Assembly: GCA_900468805.1 (NCBI GenBank)
Contig: UEIF01000033.1
Span: 1 to 64,000 of the forward strand
DNA: 64,000 bases
Direction of reading: 5' to 3'
Source: Hyphomicrobiales bacterium
GTDB lineage: Bacteria; Pseudomonadota; Alphaproteobacteria; Rhizobiales; Rhizobiaceae
Shown here piece by piece: positions 46,262 to 54,325 of this stretch (within the stretch, counting starts at the first letter, position 1; each line of letters opens with the position of its first letter). The notes under the pieces were generated by a model. That model had not been told where the DNA came from and searched no databases. It saw only the letters and a list, made by a program, of their open reading frames with translations. The position numbers and the translations under genes are program-made.

Positions 46262-47257
46262 TTATGCCTTCGAAAGGGCGCGGGGGCGACGGACCGTGTT
46301 GTAGTCGTTGATCATGTCGCGCGGGCGATAGGGCTCTTCAAGGAAAGCACGCTCTTCTGCCGTCAGCTCGATTGCCGCTGCCTCGATGGCGGCAATGACA
46401 TGCTCAGGGCTTTCCGTGCCGACGATCGGAACCGTGCTGTTGCCGGAGCCGATGACCCAGGCCTGGGCAATCTGGCTCGCCGTCTTGCCGCGTTTGGCGG
46501 CGATCTCGTTGACACGCTTGGCAATCTCCTGGTCGATCTCGTCGCCGAACCAGTCGAGATAGAGGTCATGGGCGATACGCGGCGCAGAACCGCCACCGGC
46601 GAGGTAACCGCGGGCGAGCGGCGAGAAGGTCGTCACCGCAATGCCCTCGTCCTGGCAATAAGGCATCATTTCGCGCTCTTCCTCGCGGTATAGCAGCGAA
46701 TACTGGCATTGCATGTTGACGAACCGCGTCCAGCCGTTCTTGTCGGCGACATGGTTCATCTTGGCGAACTGCCAAGAGTACATGGTGGAAGCACCGATAT
46801 AGCGCGCCTTGCCCGACTTCACGATGTCATGCAGTGCGCACATCGTCTCTTCCACAGGCGTTTCCGGATCGAAGGCGTGGACCACGTAGAGGTCGACATA
46901 GTCTGTGCCCATCTGCTTCAGCGACTTGTCGATCGAGGCCATCAGATGCTTGCGCGACAGGCCCTTGTCGTTTGGATCATCGCTCATCGGATAGAAGGCC
47001 TTGGTGGCAAGCACCAGCTTTTCGCGGTCGGTCAGCGACAGCAGCGTGCGGGCGACGACCTGCTCGTTGACGCCTGTCGAATACCAGTCCGCCATGTCGA
47101 AGAAATTGATGCCGACATCGAGCGCCTTCTTGAGGATCGGTACCGACTTTTCTGCGTCCAACACCCAACCCTTCCACTTGGATGAGCCGATACCCATGGT
47201 ACCGAGGCAAAGCGACGAAACCTTCAGGCCGGTCTGGCCAAAGCGCACATATTCCAC
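46262..47257 (-). CDS. Aldo/keto reductase
   Basis: 331 residues from a GTG start with AGGA 8 nt upstream. The catalytic tetrad is visible: Asp and Tyr in NFFDMADWYSTG, Lys in LVLATKAFYP and His in DLYVVHAFDPETP. It is a cytosolic NADPH-dependent carbonyl reductase of unknown substrate, similar to the YajO/Gpr69A group. It is the first gene of the eleven-gene minus-strand operon. A LysR-type box lies 84-98 bp upstream of its start. Confidence 0.92.
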   Translation of the reverse strand: MEYVRFGQTGLKVSSLCLGTMGIGSSKWKGWVLDAEKSVPILKKALDVGINFFDMADWYSTGVNEQVVARTLLSLTDREKLVLATKAFYPMSDDPNDKGLSRKHLMASIDKSLKQMGTDYVDLYVVHAFDPETPVEETMCALHDIVKSGKARYIGASTMYSWQFAKMNHVADKNGWTRFVNMQCQYSLLYREEEREMMPYCQDEGIAVTTFSPLARGYLAGGGSAPRIAHDLYLDWFGDEIDQEIAKRVNEIAAKRGKTASQIAQAWVIGSGNSTVPIVGTESPEHVIAAIEAAAIELTAEERAFLEEPYRPRDMINDYNTVRRPRALSKA

Positions 47258-47340
47258 AGCAATGTCCTAAAAGTGTTTCTCCCTCCTAAGACTATGCCGT
47301 GGCGACACTATTGTGACAAATAGGTTTATTCGATGCGGCT

Positions 47341-47355
47341 ATCTCAAAATGAGAT
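47341..47355. promoter_or_regulatory. LysR-type T-N11-A box upstream of the aldo/keto reductase operon
   Basis: ATCTCAAAATGAGAT is a perfect 6-bp inverted repeat with a 3-nt spacer and contains the LysR motif T-N11-A (T at 47342, A at 47354). It is centred about 90 bp before the first gene of the operon that encodes the LysR regulator. Confidence 0.55.
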
Positions 47356-47362
47356 GGCGCCA

Positions 47363-48535
47363 TCAACCGCCCGCAGGGGCCTGTGCCGCAGGCTTTTCCC
47401 TTGCGGACCTGATGTCCAGCAGCACCGCGACAAGCCCGTAAACCGCGGCAAGTATCCACAGCGTAAGGAACGGTTCCCTGACCGCCTGAAGCGGAGCGCC
47501 GAGCTGTGACACCTCGACGATGCCGTTGATGGCGCTGGTGCTTGGCAGCAGAACGGTCAGCGCCCGCAGCGGCTCGGGTATGGCTTCGCCCGGCCACGAA
47601 AAACCGGCAAGGAACATGAAAGGCAACCCGAGCGTGGCGCAGACGAGCTGAACGGCGAGCGGCTTGCGGAACAGGGAGGCAATCACCATTCCGAGCGTGG
47701 CAACTGCCAGAACGAACGGCAGGCAGAAGATGAAGATCGTCAACAAACCACCCAACCGCGGAATGCCGTAAAGGTAAGGCAGCACGATCAGGTAGAATGG
47801 CAACACGATCGCCTCGATAACAAGATAGGCAAGCAGCCTGCCTCCGACCCGGGCAAAGGGGCCAGCCGCCGAGGCAGCGGGATTTCGCGCCGCCGCATCA
47901 TTGCCGATCGTACCCAGAAGGCCGACGCCGATCAACAGCGTCTGCTGCAGGATCAGGACGAAGGCTGCGGGCAGGATATAGGTCGCATAGCCGCCTTGCG
48001 GATTGAACAATGCGACCGTCGTCAACGGCATCGGATCAGGGGCAGCTGCCGCCAGCACCGGATCGATATTGGCCGCAATCAGCCGCGCCGTCTCGATTTC
48101 CGCACCCATGGTTCTGGCAACGGCAACGACCGCGCCGGAAATGCGCTGATAGATCAGGAAATAACTCGCATCCCCATAAAGCGCGACCGGCGATTGCCGC
48201 CCATGCAACAGGTCACGTTCGAAATATTGCGGGATGACCAGAATGCCGTGAAGCTGGCGTCCCTGCACCGCCCGCTCGGCGCTCACCTGATCCGGCAGCG
48301 TCGCAGCCACCGCGACATCACTCGACGCATCGATACGGCGCACCAGCTCACGGCTGCTCGTCGTATCATCGAGATCGACGACAGCAATCGGCACGTCGCG
48401 CAGCGCCTCGTTGGCATAAGGCTGCGGATAATAGAGGGCATAGATAAGCGGCCCGAAGACCAGTACCGCGAGCGCCGGGCGCAGCGTCAGGATGCGGATC
48501 AGCTCGATGCGAAAGATCGCAAGGAAGGCCCTCAT
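47363..48535 (-). CDS. ABC-2 type transporter permease (YhhJ/YbhR-like), second
   Basis: 390 residues: TM1 near residues 8-32, then a large periplasmic domain (about 40-170) with DVPIAVVDLDDTTSSRELVRRID, then five or more TM segments in the C-terminal half, including FMLFLAGFSWP-like residues in PFMFLAGFSWPGEAIP. The family exports drugs, lipids or polysaccharides with an ATPase. It overlaps the preceding permease by 4 nt. Confidence 0.9.
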   Translation of the reverse strand: MRAFLAIFRIELIRILTLRPALAVLVFGPLIYALYYPQPYANEALRDVPIAVVDLDDTTSSRELVRRIDASSDVAVAATLPDQVSAERAVQGRQLHGILVIPQYFERDLLHGRQSPVALYGDASYFLIYQRISGAVVAVARTMGAEIETARLIAANIDPVLAAAAPDPMPLTTVALFNPQGGYATYILPAAFVLILQQTLLIGVGLLGTIGNDAAARNPAASAAGPFARVGGRLLAYLVIEAIVLPFYLIVLPYLYGIPRLGGLLTIFIFCLPFVLAVATLGMVIASLFRKPLAVQLVCATLGLPFMFLAGFSWPGEAIPEPLRALTVLLPSTSAINGIVEVSQLGAPLQAVREPFLTLWILAAVYGLVAVLLDIRSAREKPAAQAPAGG

Positions 48536-49743
48536 GGCGTGACCTCCCTCAGCCTCTGCGCTGCCTGTCGCTGCCGGCGAATGCGGAACACTTCCAACCG
48601 CAGCGCCGTCACGATCGCCAGCACCAGGACGAATATACCAAGCACCATCAGTGGCTTCAGGGACAGATCAACCGGCGTACCGCGGATCGTCTGATCGATC
48701 CTCGCCGTCAGATACCAAGTGCCCGGAATGAGTTCGCCCCACCAATAGGAAAACCCGTTCATCGCCAGACGCGGAAAGCCGATACCCATATAGCCGAAGG
48801 ATGGGGCGAAGATCAGCGTGCCGACGCTGATGGCGCTTGCGACCGGCCGCAGGAAAAGCGCCAGCAGCACACCGATGAACTGGTTCGCGAGGATGAAGAG
48901 CAATCCCGCCACGACGAGTATCCAGCGCTCGCCCCTGAGCGGCATATCGAGCACGCCGAAGAGAACGGCGTCCGACAGGCCAAGAACCACAAGGAAGATC
49001 AGCGTGTAGGGCAGCATCTTGCCGGCCATCGCCGGCCAGAGACCACCGCCAAGCCGCCGCAGAATGACAAGACGGTGCATGGTTTCAGCATCCATGCCCA
49101 CCGTGTAGGCCATGGTCGTGACGATCACCACCTGCAGCAAGGCGGGCATCAGCGCTGCCAGCAGGAAATGCGCATAGTTGAGCGTCGGATTGAAGAGCGG
49201 GTTGACCTGAACGGGGATCGGCGAAAGATCGGCCTGCGCAATATCGACCGGCTGCCCTTGCGCCGTGCGCAGCGACAGGCGGATGCCGGCAGCCACAGTC
49301 GGCACGGCAGCACTGACGCCCCTGAGCGTAAGATTACCTGTTGTCAGTGTCTGCGTATTGTAAAAGAACACCACCTCGGGACGCCGGCCGGCGAAGACGT
49401 CGCGCTCGAGATTGTGCGGCAGCATCAGTAGCCCGTGAACCTTCCCGGACAGGATCAGCGCGCGGCCTTCTGTGAGATCGCTGACATTGACGGCAACCGC
49501 GGTATCCGGCGTCGCATCGACCGCACGGATGATCGTTCGCGAAAGGTCGCTGCCATCGAGATCAAGCACGGCGATCGGCAGCCGTGTTGCAAGTCCCGCG
49601 CTGAAGACGATGGCGAGCACGCCCATCAACAGCAGCGGCAGCAGAGTCGTCAAGAAAAGCAGGAAAGGCCGGCGATAGAACCAGTCGAACTCCCGCCGGA
49701 ACACCAGAAGAAAGCCGGGGCGGAGCCCGCCGGGCGGCTTCAT
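48532..49743 (-). CDS. ABC-2 type transporter permease, first
   Basis: 403 residues from the ATG at 49743. It has the same layout as the next permease: TM1 near 22-42, a periplasmic domain with LPIAVLDLDGSDLSRTIIRAVD, and a C-terminal TM bundle. The two permeases probably form a heterodimer. A longer frame to 49779 would run into the HlyD gene. Confidence 0.9.
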   Translation of the reverse strand: MKPPGGLRPGFLLVFRREFDWFYRRPFLLFLTTLLPLLLMGVLAIVFSAGLATRLPIAVLDLDGSDLSRTIIRAVDATPDTAVAVNVSDLTEGRALILSGKVHGLLMLPHNLERDVFAGRRPEVVFFYNTQTLTTGNLTLRGVSAAVPTVAAGIRLSLRTAQGQPVDIAQADLSPIPVQVNPLFNPTLNYAHFLLAALMPALLQVVIVTTMAYTVGMDAETMHRLVILRRLGGGLWPAMAGKMLPYTLIFLVVLGLSDAVLFGVLDMPLRGERWILVVAGLLFILANQFIGVLLALFLRPVASAISVGTLIFAPSFGYMGIGFPRLAMNGFSYWWGELIPGTWYLTARIDQTIRGTPVDLSLKPLMVLGIFVLVLAIVTALRLEVFRIRRQRQAAQRLREVTP

Positions 49744-49744
49744 C

Positions 49745-50734
49745 TCAATGCCCTGCCGGCGGCCAGGAGGCGATGACACTCATGCCCGGCCGCAACCCTT
49801 CGACGGGATTGGCGGGCACGGCGCGCACCTCGAAGGTGCGCAGGTCGAAATCGCCGGTGGCGCGCGTCGCACGCCAGGTCGCATATTGGCCCTGCGCGTT
49901 GATCATCGTTACCTTGACCGGGATCGACTGACCGCCACCAAGCGCCGGAACAGTGACATTGAAGCCGTCCCCGACCTTGAGTCCCTTCAGCAGGTCCTCA
50001 CGAAGATTGAAGGTGAACCAGGGGCTCTGCAGGTCGATGATCGAAAACAGCGGCGAACCGGCGCTGAAGTTTTCGCCGAGCTCGGCAACGCGCGTCGTCA
50101 CCTGACCGGAAATCGGCGCATGGATGGTGAGTTCCGAGACATCGACTTGCCGTTGATTGAGGGAGGCGCGCGCCTGCTCCACCTGGGCGGCGGCAAGCGC
50201 TTTTTCTTCCTTGCTGGACCCGGCCGTCGCAAGCCGCGCATTGGCTGCAGCCGATTCCTGCTTGCGGATCGCCGCTTCCAGATTGCGGGCCGTCTGATCG
50301 ACCTGCGCCTGCGTCGAGGCCCCTGTCGTGATCAACCGCGCCTGACGGGCGGACTCTTCCTGATAGAGCGTGACGTCGGCGCTCGCTGCCGCAAGCTCGG
50401 CATTGGCCGCATCGATGGTTTCCGGACGCGTGCTGTTGACCCGGGTCAGATCGGCTTCGGATACGCCGACTGCCGCTTCGGCCAGATGCAATGCCGCCGT
50501 CAATTGCGGGCTTTCCAGCTCGGCGATAACAGTGCCCTTCTCGACATTGTCACCGACATCGGCGTTGAGTTTGAGAATACGGCCAGCGACACGCGGGCTG
50601 ATATCGACGCGATTGGCGGAAACCTCGCCCTGCACTACCAGCGGCGGCGGGCGCGTCGCAAACCAAAGCAGAGCACCAAGAACGACGAGGGCCACGATCC
50701 CCACGACTGCCCGTACCATTCCTGCTGCCCTCAT
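49745..50734 (-). CDS. HlyD-family periplasmic adaptor (membrane fusion protein)
   Basis: 329 residues with AGAGGG before the ATG. TM anchor at about 7-25, lipoyl half-motif VSANRVDISPRVAGRILKLNADVGDNVEKGTVI, a coiled-coil hairpin (about 75-195, rich in Ala and Gln), the second lipoyl half (VDVSELTIHAPISGQVTTRVAE) and a beta-barrel domain. It should link the two permeases encoded downstream to an outer-membrane channel. It is the first gene of a three-gene operon that has no ATPase gene. Confidence 0.92.
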   Translation of the reverse strand: MRAAGMVRAVVGIVALVVLGALLWFATRPPPLVVQGEVSANRVDISPRVAGRILKLNADVGDNVEKGTVIAELESPQLTAALHLAEAAVGVSEADLTRVNSTRPETIDAANAELAAASADVTLYQEESARQARLITTGASTQAQVDQTARNLEAAIRKQESAAANARLATAGSSKEEKALAAAQVEQARASLNQRQVDVSELTIHAPISGQVTTRVAELGENFSAGSPLFSIIDLQSPWFTFNLREDLLKGLKVGDGFNVTVPALGGGQSIPVKVTMINAQGQYATWRATRATGDFDLRTFEVRAVPANPVEGLRPGMSVIASWPPAGH

Positions 50735-51023
50735 CGGTGCCCTCTTTCAGATGGAGTAGTCCGGCTGACTGTGTCTCAGGATTATGCCTCTGGCAATATG
50801 ACAACCGTGCCGCGACGCCTTGCACGCCGTAAAAGTCGTGACCGTGTCCGATGGATCTTAATCGGCTCTGCGTGCCACCTGCGGCGTCATCCTTGCGGAA
50901 GTCATCAACCCAAGTTTCAAAGCCATTCGCTCAGGAAACGGACCTGCCGCTTCGTATGGCCGGACCAAAACCTAAGTATAGTTACGCCACAGGGCTCTTC
51001 GATTTACCTTCTACTCGTAGCTC
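50735..51023. other. Non-coding stretch before the candidate small RNA
   Basis: This is the HlyD-proximal part of the 555-bp gap between two divergent genes. I see no convincing gene. It should contain the promoters of the HlyD operon (minus strand) and of the small RNA (plus strand), but no clear -35/-10 pair stands out. A TATAGT at 50977-50982 lacks a matching -35. Confidence 0.5.
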
Positions 51024-51166
51024 GGAACCGACCTGACCATTCACGGTTCCAAGCTGGTGGCACCGCCCCTTGCCACCTCTAGGGCAGGCGTCCCCCTCCG
51101 CCGAAGCCCTGCGGATCCTCCCATCCGCCATAGACCGTCCCGCCGCTCGGGGCGGTCTTTCTTTTT
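51024..51166 (+). ncRNA. Candidate structured small RNA with C-rich loops
   Basis: Five successive hairpins on the plus strand. H1: GGAACCG (51024-51030) with CGGTTCC (51044-51050). H2: GGTGGCA (51056-51062) with TGCCACC (51071-51077), loop CCGCCCCT. H3: AGGGC and GGCG (51081-51090) with CGCC and GCCCT (51099-51110), loop TCCCCCTC. H4: GCGGAT (51111-51116) with ATCCGC (51123-51128), loop CCTCCC. H5 is a strong terminator. The flanking protein genes diverge, so no coding transcript explains a plus-strand terminator here. The CCUCC-type loops match the anti-Shine-Dalgarno loops of alphaproteobacterial trans-acting RNAs (alpha-r14 or cuckoo type) in style; membership in those families is not shown. 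Confidence 0.6.
51132..51166 (+). terminator. Strong rho-independent terminator of the candidate small RNA
   Basis: An 11-bp stem (51132-51142 with 51148-51158, one G-T pair), 5-nt loop, then TTTCTTTTT. The minus strand lacks a T-run after the stem, so it terminates plus-strand transcription only. Confidence 0.85.
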
Positions 51167-51289
51167 GGCCGGAGGAACTATTCGCCCTTTACTTCCAACA
51201 CTTTTGTATAGCTTTGCGCGGCTAAACACCGCATTAAGCTACGCGAGAACTAACCGGTTCGAATAAGACCGGGGCCACAGCGAGGGGGC

Positions 51290-52879
51290 ATGGGATCATC
51301 TGTATTATTGAAGCTGGTCAACCGGCGAGGAACACCCTCGCATGAAATCACGCTTGGCCTGATCGCCCTGGTTCTCGGCGCCACTGTATTCTACGTCGAT
51401 GCCTTCACCGAGATCCAAAGCGCCATCGCAGTCCTCTATGTTATCGTGCTGCTGCTAGCTGCCGAAATACTGACGAGGATCGGAACAACGCTGCTTGCGG
51501 TCATCTGCACCGCTTTTACACTTTTTGCTTATTTCTACTCGCACGGCCTGGGGGAAGATGTTCCGGCGCAGTTGCGCTTTGCGGTTTCTCTAGCCGCGAT
51601 CACCATCACTTGCGCCCTTATTCTCCGGAACGAAACCGCGCGCACCGGGCTCATCGAGGCCAACCTGCACCTTCGCGACAGTGAGACCCGCTTCCGCTAT
51701 ATTTTCGAGCACAGCCGCATCGCACTCTGGGAGCGCGATTATTCCGCAGTGCGAGCCTTCCTGATGTCTTTGAAGGCCGAAGGTGTCAGCGACCTCAAAG
51801 ATTACTACCGAACGAACCCCAGCATCATCGCCACCTGCACGGGCCTCATCCGTACCATCGCCTTCAATGACGCGGCGCTGGAACTACTCGGCCACGTCGC
51901 CGACGGCCTGCAGTCGCGCACGATGCGCCGCTACATCGCCCCTGACGATGATACCTTCCTGGACCTGATGAATGCCGTCTTCCGCGGGGAACGTCATTTT
52001 GAAGGCAAGGGCAATCTGATTGCTGAAAACGGCGAGACCAGGCTTGTCATCATGAGCATGAGTTTTCCCGAGGACCCTGCCGCCTTCAACCGCGTGGTGG
52101 TCGGCATGGTGGATATCACCCAGCGCGAAATGACGCAGAAGGCTTTGCGCGAAGCGCAGGACGAGCTTGCCCGCGCCTCCCGCGCGGCGACCGTCGGCAC
52201 GCTTTCAGCCTCGCTCGCCCACGAACTCAACCAGCCGCTCGGCGCCATTGTCGTCAATGCGCAGACACTGCTTCGCTGGCTGAACCGCGAACCGCCGGAT
52301 CTTGCCGCCGTGCACCGTTCGGCCGAGCGCATCATCCGCGACAGCCAGCGCGCGAGCGAAATCATCCACAACACCCGCTCGATGCTGTCCCATACCGACC
52401 GTACGCCTGAATATGTCGATCTTGAAACCCTGATCGAGGAAACGCGCGCCTTGATGGATCACGACTTCCAGCGCGACATGGTAAGCTTCGAGGTTGAACG
52501 AGGCGAAAAAGCGCCTTCGGTAAAGGCGATCCGCATCGAACTGCAGCAGGTGCTGATCAACCTTGTCACCAATGCCGTGCAGGCCATGCAGGCGACGGCG
52601 ATCGACCAGCGTAAGATTCTGATCTCGCTCGAAAGGAAGGATGATATGTTTGTCAGCCTCTCCGTGAGAGATTTCGGCCCTGGTATCAGCGAGGAGGCAA
52701 TGACGAAGCTTTTCACGCCCTTCTTCACGACCAAGCCCTCCGGAATGGGCATGGGACTCTCCATCTGCCGCAGCACGCTGGAAGCCGGAGGCGGCCAGCT
52801 GATTGCCGGCAATCATCCTGAAGGCGGCGCCATCTTCGAAATGATCATACCGATTGAGGACGACCATGACCAACACTAG
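51290..52879 (+). CDS. Membrane-bound sensor histidine kinase with PAS-like region
   Basis: 529 residues with GAGGGGG before the ATG. Four N-terminal TM segments (about 20-115), a PAS-like region (about 128-285, RDSETRFRYIFEHSRIALWERD), then the kinase core: H-box ASLAHELNQPLGAI with His311, N-box LINLVTNAVQAM, G1 VRDFGPGI, F-box and G2 TKPSGMGMGLSI. It should autophosphorylate and pass phosphate to the FixJ-type regulator encoded next, with which it overlaps by 14 nt. The signal is unknown; four short TM helices with little periplasmic domain suggest sensing in or at the membrane. Confidence 0.93.
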   Translation: MGSSVLLKLVNRRGTPSHEITLGLIALVLGATVFYVDAFTEIQSAIAVLYVIVLLLAAEILTRIGTTLLAVICTAFTLFAYFYSHGLGEDVPAQLRFAVSLAAITITCALILRNETARTGLIEANLHLRDSETRFRYIFEHSRIALWERDYSAVRAFLMSLKAEGVSDLKDYYRTNPSIIATCTGLIRTIAFNDAALELLGHVADGLQSRTMRRYIAPDDDTFLDLMNAVFRGERHFEGKGNLIAENGETRLVIMSMSFPEDPAAFNRVVVGMVDITQREMTQKALREAQDELARASRAATVGTLSASLAHELNQPLGAIVVNAQTLLRWLNREPPDLAAVHRSAERIIRDSQRASEIIHNTRSMLSHTDRTPEYVDLETLIEETRALMDHDFQRDMVSFEVERGEKAPSVKAIRIELQQVLINLVTNAVQAMQATAIDQRKILISLERKDDMFVSLSVRDFGPGISEEAMTKLFTPFFTTKPSGMGMGLSICRSTLEAGGGQLIAGNHPEGGAIFEMIIPIEDDHDQH

Positions 52880-53513
52880 CGCCGCATCGAAGGCAGCCTC
52901 GCAGTCCGTATTGCCAATCGTCTATGTCGTCGATGATGACGAATCCATCCGCGAGTCGCTTGTCGACCTCTTCCGGTCGGTCCAGATGGACGCCGCCTCC
53001 TTTGCCACGACCACTGCCTTTCTCGATACCGCCGACCTGCGCCGGCCGGGCTGCATTCTCCTCGACGTGCGCTTGCCGGGCCTGAGCGGACTGGATTTCC
53101 AGCTTCATCTCGAACGGATCGGCAGCAGGATGCCGATCGTCTTCATGACCGGCTTCGGCGATATTCCGATGAGCGTGCGCGCCATGAAGGCCGGCGCCGT
53201 CGACTTCCTCACAAAACCTTTCCGCGACCAGGACATTCTCGATGCCGTCGGCATCGCGATCGAGAAGGACATGGCGCGGCGCCGGGAAATGGCAGCAAGC
53301 GATGCTGTCGCCTCGCTGGTGGATACGCTCACGCCCCGCGAGCGGGAGGTGATGGCCGCTGTCGTCAAGGGACTGATGAACAAGCAGATTGCCTATGACC
53401 TCGGCATCAGCGAAATCACCGTGAAGCTGCATCGCGGCAATGTCATGCGTAAGATGCAGGTGCGCTCGGTGGCCGATCTGGTGCGCAAGACCGAAATGCT
53501 GGAAGGCAGGTAG
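52866..53513 (+). CDS. FixJ-type response regulator with LuxR-type DNA-binding domain
   Basis: 215 residues from the ATG at 52866, with GAGGA 5 nt upstream inside the kinase gene. The receiver domain has DDDE, the phospho-acceptor Asp67 in CILLDVRLPG, the Thr switch in VFMTGFGD and Lys in FLTKPF. The C-terminal helix-turn-helix is LTPREREVMAAVVKGLMNKQIAYDLGISEITVKLHRGNVMRKM. It is the cognate regulator of the adjacent kinase; its target genes are not visible. Confidence 0.94.
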   Translation: MTNTSAASKAASQSVLPIVYVVDDDESIRESLVDLFRSVQMDAASFATTTAFLDTADLRRPGCILLDVRLPGLSGLDFQLHLERIGSRMPIVFMTGFGDIPMSVRAMKAGAVDFLTKPFRDQDILDAVGIAIEKDMARRREMAASDAVASLVDTLTPREREVMAAVVKGLMNKQIAYDLGISEITVKLHRGNVMRKMQVRSVADLVRKTEMLEGR

Positions 53514-53606
53514 TGTAACCTAGACCCTTGTATGGTACCGCGACACGGTCATGAGCCTCATAATATAACCTAACGTAATGCAGGAATAAGCAAGGCTACC
53601 AATCTC

Positions 53607-53975
53607 GTGTCACATACATCCACAATCGCGGTCGTCGATGACGACCAGGCCATCCGGGAGGCTCTTGACGATCTGATCCAGTCGTGCGGCTACCGCAGCA
53701 AGCTTTTTGCTTCTGCGGAAGAGTTTCTGGCCTTTAATGACAGGGCGGCGATCGACTGCATGCTCGTCGACGTCAAGATGCCGGGCCTCAGCGGCATCGA
53801 ACTGCAGGAAATCCTCAACGGCGAGCCCGAAAAACCGCCGATGATCTTCATGACCTCCTATCGCGACGAGCGGACTAGGACGGCCGCCATTGAAGGCGGC
53901 GCGCTGGCCTTTCTGGGCAAGCCGGTCGAATTTGATTCCCTCATCAAGTATCTGGAAATGGCTCTGAAGCCGTAA
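53607..53975 (+). CDS. Single-domain response regulator (receiver only)
   Basis: 122 residues from a GTG start with AAGG about 10 nt upstream. The receiver core is complete: VVDDDQ, phospho-acceptor Asp55 in CMLVDVKMPG, Thr in IFMTSYRD and Lys in FLGKPV. With no output domain it may be a phosphate sink or a competitor for the adjacent kinase, as in other kinase/FixJ clusters that carry an extra receiver. That role is inference. Confidence 0.9.
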   Translation: MSHTSTIAVVDDDQAIREALDDLIQSCGYRSKLFASAEEFLAFNDRAAIDCMLVDVKMPGLSGIELQEILNGEPEKPPMIFMTSYRDERTRTAAIEGGALAFLGKPVEFDSLIKYLEMALKP

Positions 53976-54003
53976 GGCTCCACTGCGCCGAATTCCGAAG
54001 TAT

Positions 54004-54099
54004 TGCTTCCGCCATCAGATCAATTTTATACACCTATGTATAATTTTGGACGGAAGCATTAAAGAATAGAATTGCTTCGTTACATCCAGTACACTGGAT
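54004..54099. promoter_or_regulatory. AT-rich region with three inverted repeats upstream of the small gene
   Basis: TGCTTCCG (54004-54011) pairs with CGGAAGCA (54051-54058). Nested inside, TTATACA (54026-54032) pairs with TGTATAA (54037-54043). Closer to the gene, ATCCAGT (54084-54090) and ACTGGAT (54093-54099) form a 16-bp inverted repeat ending about 9 bp before the GAGGTGA ribosome site. The stretch is clearly more AT-rich than its surroundings, as expected for a promoter/operator. Confidence 0.45.
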
Positions 54100-54118
54100 A
54101 GAAAAACGAGGTGACGCC

Positions 54119-54325
54119 ATGATGAAGTTCAAACGTCCGATATTTATCAGCGTGGGGAAGAACATTCTGATGGATGTAATCTTCTCCAACATCGTAACCG
54201 GTGCCAATTACAAGTTCCACTGCGCGCTTCTGCGCCTGGAACCGGAAAATCCGATCTACGAATACCAACCGGTCCGCATTGCCGCGCATCGGGGCCCGGA
54301 TGAAATCAGCCGGACGCATTTCTGA
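54119..54325 (+). CDS. Small protein of unknown function
   Basis: 68 residues, with GAGGTGA 5 nt before two consecutive ATGs. No family recognised, no signal peptide or TM segment, one Cys, and a hydrophobic segment ILMDVIFSNIV in the middle. Third-position GC is about 69 percent (47 of 68 codons), against about 54 percent for the overlapping minus-strand frame (54080-54319, itself with a GGGAGGA site), so the plus strand is preferred. It is followed directly by C-rich sequence and a hairpin. Confidence 0.55.
   Translation: MMKFKRPIFISVGKNILMDVIFSNIVTGANYKFHCALLRLEPENPIYEYQPVRIAAHRGPDEISRTHF

Noticed and set aside
50735..51289. Possible short protein genes in the 555-bp gap, for example the 62-codon minus-strand frame 51041-51229
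   Set aside because: No convincing ribosome site or codon bias, and the frame runs antisense to a chain of RNA hairpins and a terminator.
54080..54319. Minus-strand frame overlapping the 68-residue small gene, with a GGGAGGA site before an ATG
   Set aside because: Third-position GC is lower (about 54 versus 69 percent) and no family is recognised. It remains the main alternative if the plus-strand gene is disproved.
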